Shown here one piece after another: positions 14,681 to 16,466 of a DNA stretch of 16,466 nucleotides (its first letter is position 1; every line of letters begins with the position of its first letter). Where the stretch lies: assembly GCF_036659115.1 (NCBI RefSeq), contig NZ_JAVXDF010000054.1; one strand, 5' to 3'. Both the position numbers and the translations under genes were made by a program. A model generated the notes under the pieces. That model was not told where the DNA came from, made no database searches, and saw only the letters and a program-made list of their open reading frames with translations. The DNA is from Gordonibacter sp036659115 (lineage in GTDB: Bacteria; Actinomycetota; Coriobacteriia; Coriobacteriales; Eggerthellaceae).

Positions 14681-15184
14681 TTAGTCCTCGTCGAGCGTCT
14701 TGCCCTGCAGCATAGCTGCGAGTTTCTTGGAAGGCACGTACTTTATCTTCAGTTCGCGACCCTCGATGCGCACGCCCATGCTACGAGCCGTGCCTGCAAT
14801 GATCTCCATAGCAGCCTCGACAGTATTAGCATTCAAGTCCGGCATCTTCAGCTCGGCGATGCTGCGAAGCTGATCTTCCGTGAGCGTGCCCACGGCCGTG
14901 ATGTGCGGGACACCCGAGCCGCTCTTGATGCCCAGAGCCTCTTTAATGAGGATGGCCGCCGGAGGGGTCTTGCACACAAACGTGAATGACTTATCCTCGT
15001 ATACCGTGATCTCAACCGGAATGATAGTACCGGACTGATCCTGCGTCTGGGCGTTGAACGCCTGGCAGAACTGCATGATATTGACGCCCTGAGCGCCGAG
15101 AGCCGGGCCTACCGGAGGAGCAGGATTAGCTGCACCTGCAGGAATTTGAAGCTTAACAAAGCCTTTTGCTTTCTTTTCAGCCAT
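14681..15184 (-). CDS. rplK: 50S ribosomal protein L11 with C-terminal extension
   Basis: Ribosomal protein of 167 residues at the GTPase-associated centre. The N-terminal domain has the usual FVKLQIPAGAANPAPPVGPALG (residues 9-30) with the flexible proline-rich hinge, and the RNA-binding C-terminal domain ends with the typical GTARSMGVRIEG at residue 142, where most L11 proteins stop. Here about 25 extra residues follow (RELKIKYVPSKKLAAMLQGK and an acidic end). The frame is intact and the stop is clear, so this looks like a real extension. AAAGGACC lies eight bases before the ATG. The rplA gene follows after 116 bases that contain a small hairpin at 14590-14607. Confidence 0.97.
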   Translation of the reverse strand: MAEKKAKGFVKLQIPAGAANPAPPVGPALGAQGVNIMQFCQAFNAQTQDQSGTIIPVEITVYEDKSFTFVCKTPPAAILIKEALGIKSGSGVPHITAVGTLTEDQLRSIAELKMPDLNANTVEAAMEIIAGTARSMGVRIEGRELKIKYVPSKKLAAMLQGKTLDED

Positions 15185-15210
15185 TGTGAACGGTCCTTTC
15201 AGCTGACCAT

Positions 15211-15216
15211 ACTATA
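15211..15216 (-). promoter_or_regulatory. Possible -10 element in the nusG-rplK spacer
   Basis: On the minus strand TATAGT occurs about 27 bases before the rplK start codon. No convincing -35 lies 17 bases upstream, so this would be at best a weak internal promoter for rplKA. Confidence 0.2.
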
Positions 15217-15233
15217 GTTACAATCTATCAACA

Positions 15234-15288
15234 AAGCGGTGTTGCTCGCGTGAGAAGCCCCGGTCCACCACGGGCACGCGCACCGCTT
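15234..15288 (-). promoter_or_regulatory. Stable stem-loop in the rplK leader
   Basis: Two perfectly paired blocks are stacked: AAGCGGTG (15234-15241) with CACCGCTT (15281-15288), and CGCGTG (15247-15252) with CACGCG (15275-15280), leaving a five-base bulge on one side. A further CCCG/CGGG pairing closes the apical part. No T-run follows on the minus strand, so it is not a typical terminator. Its place in the leader of the L11-L1 genes suggests a control element, possibly an L1 autoregulation site or processing signal; which one cannot be told from sequence. Confidence 0.5.
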
Positions 15289-15311
15289 ATGTTTACCACT
15301 TGAGCGTTCTG

Positions 15312-15848
15312 CTAGATCTTGGCGACCTGGTCGAACGAAAGCTCCACCGGCGTCTCACGACCGAAGATGGAGACAAGCACCTTCACCTTACCAGATTCAG
15401 GCGACACTTCCGACACCACGCCATCGAACTCCGCCAGCGGCCCAGAAACCACCTTTACGGACTGTCCCACCTCGATAGAGGTAGACGTCTTCTTCGGCGC
15501 ACCGGCGCGGGGCTTGCCCATACCCATGATCTTGTTGTACTCGTCACGCGTAAGCGGAGCTGGGTTGCCCTGGCTGCCTACGAATCCCGTAACGCCGGGT
15601 GTGTTGCGCACCGCAGCCCAGCTGCGATCGTCAAGTTCCATGCGCACCAGCACATAACCCGGGAAAACCTTCTTCTCGCTCTCGACGCGACGCCCGCCCT
15701 CTTTGATCTCCGTTACCATCTCGGTAGGGATCTCGATGGCGAATACGCTATTTTCGAGGCCCATGGTCTCGATACGCGTCTCAAGATTTTTCTTCACCTT
15801 GTTCTCGTAGCCCGAGTAGGTGTGCAGGACATACCATTTCTTCGACAT
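15312..15848 (-). CDS. nusG: Transcription termination/antitermination factor NusG
   Basis: Protein of 178 residues that binds RNA polymerase and links it to Rho or the ribosome. The NGN domain occupies about residues 4-110 (KWYVLHTYSGYENKVKKNL; VFPGYVLVRMELDD; VRNTPGVTGFVG) and the KOW domain residues 125-178 (VGQSVKVVSGPLAEFDGVVSEV). Length is standard, without the long N-terminal extension seen in some actinobacteria. The ATG lies 3 bases after the secE stop, and the AAGG overlapping that stop acts as binding site, so translation is likely coupled. Confidence 0.98.
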   Translation of the reverse strand: MSKKWYVLHTYSGYENKVKKNLETRIETMGLENSVFAIEIPTEMVTEIKEGGRRVESEKKVFPGYVLVRMELDDRSWAAVRNTPGVTGFVGSQGNPAPLTRDEYNKIMGMGKPRAGAPKKTSTSIEVGQSVKVVSGPLAEFDGVVSEVSPESGKVKVLVSIFGRETPVELSFDQVAKI

Positions 15849-15851
15849 GCC

Positions 15852-16298
15852 TTACACCCCCAATCCAGAAATTGCCACAAGCAACGGCGTAATAACAACA
15901 TTGTCAAGCACGGTAACGTAGACGCCGAAGAACAGCAACGCCGCGACTACCACAACGCTCCAGCGAAGCACGTCCTGCTTCGTCGGCCACGTCACGCGTT
16001 TCATCTCGGAGCGAACGTCCTTAAGAAACCCGAAACGCCTCTTCTTTTTGATAGGTTTCTCTTCGGCCTTTTCAGTCTTCTTCTCTACCTTGCCTTTGTC
16101 CTGCTTGTCGGCGGCAGGTACCTCGACTTTATCGGCTTTCTTGAAGAGCTTCCTCTTGGGTGCTTCGGTAGCAGCGGCATCAGCTTCGGCGACATCCTTC
16201 GCCTCTACCTCGGCGCCCTCAGCTTCGCGCACCTGTTCCTTGCGGACAGCACGGGCTGCAGAAGCCTTCGCTCGCTGTGTTTTGGATTTCTTCGCCAT
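15852..16298 (-). CDS. secE: Preprotein translocase subunit SecE with charged N-terminal extension
   Basis: Inner-membrane component of the SecYEG channel, 148 residues. The conserved core is C-terminal: FLKDVRSEMKRVTWPTKQDVLRWS (residues about 92-115) followed by a single membrane helix (VVVVAALLFFGVYVTVLDNVV). The first 90 residues are a Lys/Glu/Ala-rich, probably disordered extension, common in actinobacterial SecE but long here. The start at 16298 is preferred over the open frame up to 16352 because AAGGA lies seven bases upstream and the residues before it (FRRITIFPVFF) look like translated leader. Confidence 0.95.
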   Translation of the reverse strand: MAKKSKTQRAKASAARAVRKEQVREAEGAEVEAKDVAEADAAATEAPKRKLFKKADKVEVPAADKQDKGKVEKKTEKAEEKPIKKKRRFGFLKDVRSEMKRVTWPTKQDVLRWSVVVVAALLFFGVYVTVLDNVVITPLLVAISGLGV

Positions 16299-16355
16299 CT
16301 GATTCCTTAGCCCGAAAAAAACCGGGAAAATCGTTATCCGTCTAAACGCCAAACA

Positions 16356-16377
16356 AGCAGCTTGATTCCAAGCTGCT
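16356..16377 (-). terminator. Hairpin between tRNA-Trp and secE
   Basis: AGCAGCTTG (16356-16364) and CAAGCTGCT (16369-16377) pair perfectly around a four-base loop. On the minus strand a moderately T-rich stretch (TGTTTGGCGTTT) follows, so this may be a weak terminator, attenuator or processing site between the tRNA and secE. A second copy of the arm sequence lies upstream at 16397-16407 and could form an alternative pairing. Confidence 0.5.
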
Positions 16378-16418
16378 CAAGCAAGCAACCTGAATGCAAG
16401 CTGCTCAGTCTAACAAGC

Positions 16419-16466
16419 TGGCAGGCCAGGAGGGACTCGAACCCCCAACATGCGGTTTTGGAGACC
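16419..16466 (-). tRNA. tRNA-Trp (anticodon CCA), 3' part only
   Basis: Read on the minus strand, the window edge enters at the anticodon arm: the loop CTCCAAA carries anticodon CCA. It is followed by the variable region, a T-arm with GGTTCGAGTCC and a five-pair stem, the 3' acceptor strand CTGGCCT, discriminator G and an encoded CCA end (16421-16419). The 5' half lies beyond the window. tRNA-Trp directly upstream of secE-nusG is a familiar bacterial arrangement. Confidence 0.93.

Noticed and set aside
16299..16352. Upstream extension of SecE by 18 residues
   Set aside because: The extra residues are unlike the charged SecE N-terminus, and a good ribosome binding site lies directly before the internal ATG at 16298.

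Overview
The window looks like a chromosomal segment of an anaerobic, high-GC member of the Coriobacteriia, most likely the Eggerthellaceae (Eggerthella/Gordonibacter type). This is inferred from GC-rich codon use, a Tat-exported molybdopterin oxidoreductase operon of the kind that is abundant in that family, and actinobacterial-style housekeeping genes. No taxonomic marker allows a species call.

Layout. (1) 18-4997, minus strand: a complete respiratory molybdoenzyme operon in the order catalytic subunit (Tat signal, one Fe-S cluster, Mo-bisMGD), four-cluster ferredoxin subunit, NrfD-type membrane anchor and TorD-type chaperone. The genes are 5-70 bases apart, each with its own ribosome binding site. 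(2) 4998-5319: an AT-rich divergent control region with a perfect 15-bp inverted repeat lying between the -35 and -10 of the likely operon promoter. (3) 5320-7614, plus strand: a second, stand-alone NrfD-like membrane protein, a YtrA-type GntR regulator (start overlaps the preceding stop) and a slipin/SPFH membrane protein (starts inside the regulator gene). These three are almost certainly one transcript, and the regulator is the best candidate to bind the divergent operator. (4) 7731-9398, plus: an ATP-grasp ligase resembling D-aspartate ligases, and a small DUF1648-like membrane protein, ending at a hairpin shared with the convergent gene. (5) 9453-11702, minus: type I methionine aminopeptidase and a DUF1254/DUF1214 protein. 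(6) 11926-13101, minus: an Arc-type ribbon-helix-helix protein and a second SPFH-domain membrane protein. (7) 13102-13853: about 750 bases without a convincing gene, holding an imperfect inverted-repeat element, a hairpin, an 18-bp tandem repeat array interrupted by 100 Ns (assembly gap), and the rplKA terminator. (8) 13854-16466, minus: the translation/secretion block tRNA-Trp, secE, nusG, rplK, rplA.

How it fits together. In region 1 the catalytic subunit would act outside the membrane, passing electrons from a menaquinol-oxidising NrfD subunit through the ferredoxin subunit; the chaperone would guard cofactor loading before Tat export. The substrate cannot be read from sequence. The most unusual piece is region 3: a spare quinone-type membrane protein coupled translationally to a transcription factor and a membrane scaffold protein, and divergent to a respiratory operon that already has its own anchor. 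A membrane or quinone-pool sensing module controlling the operon is a testable hypothesis, not a demonstrated system.
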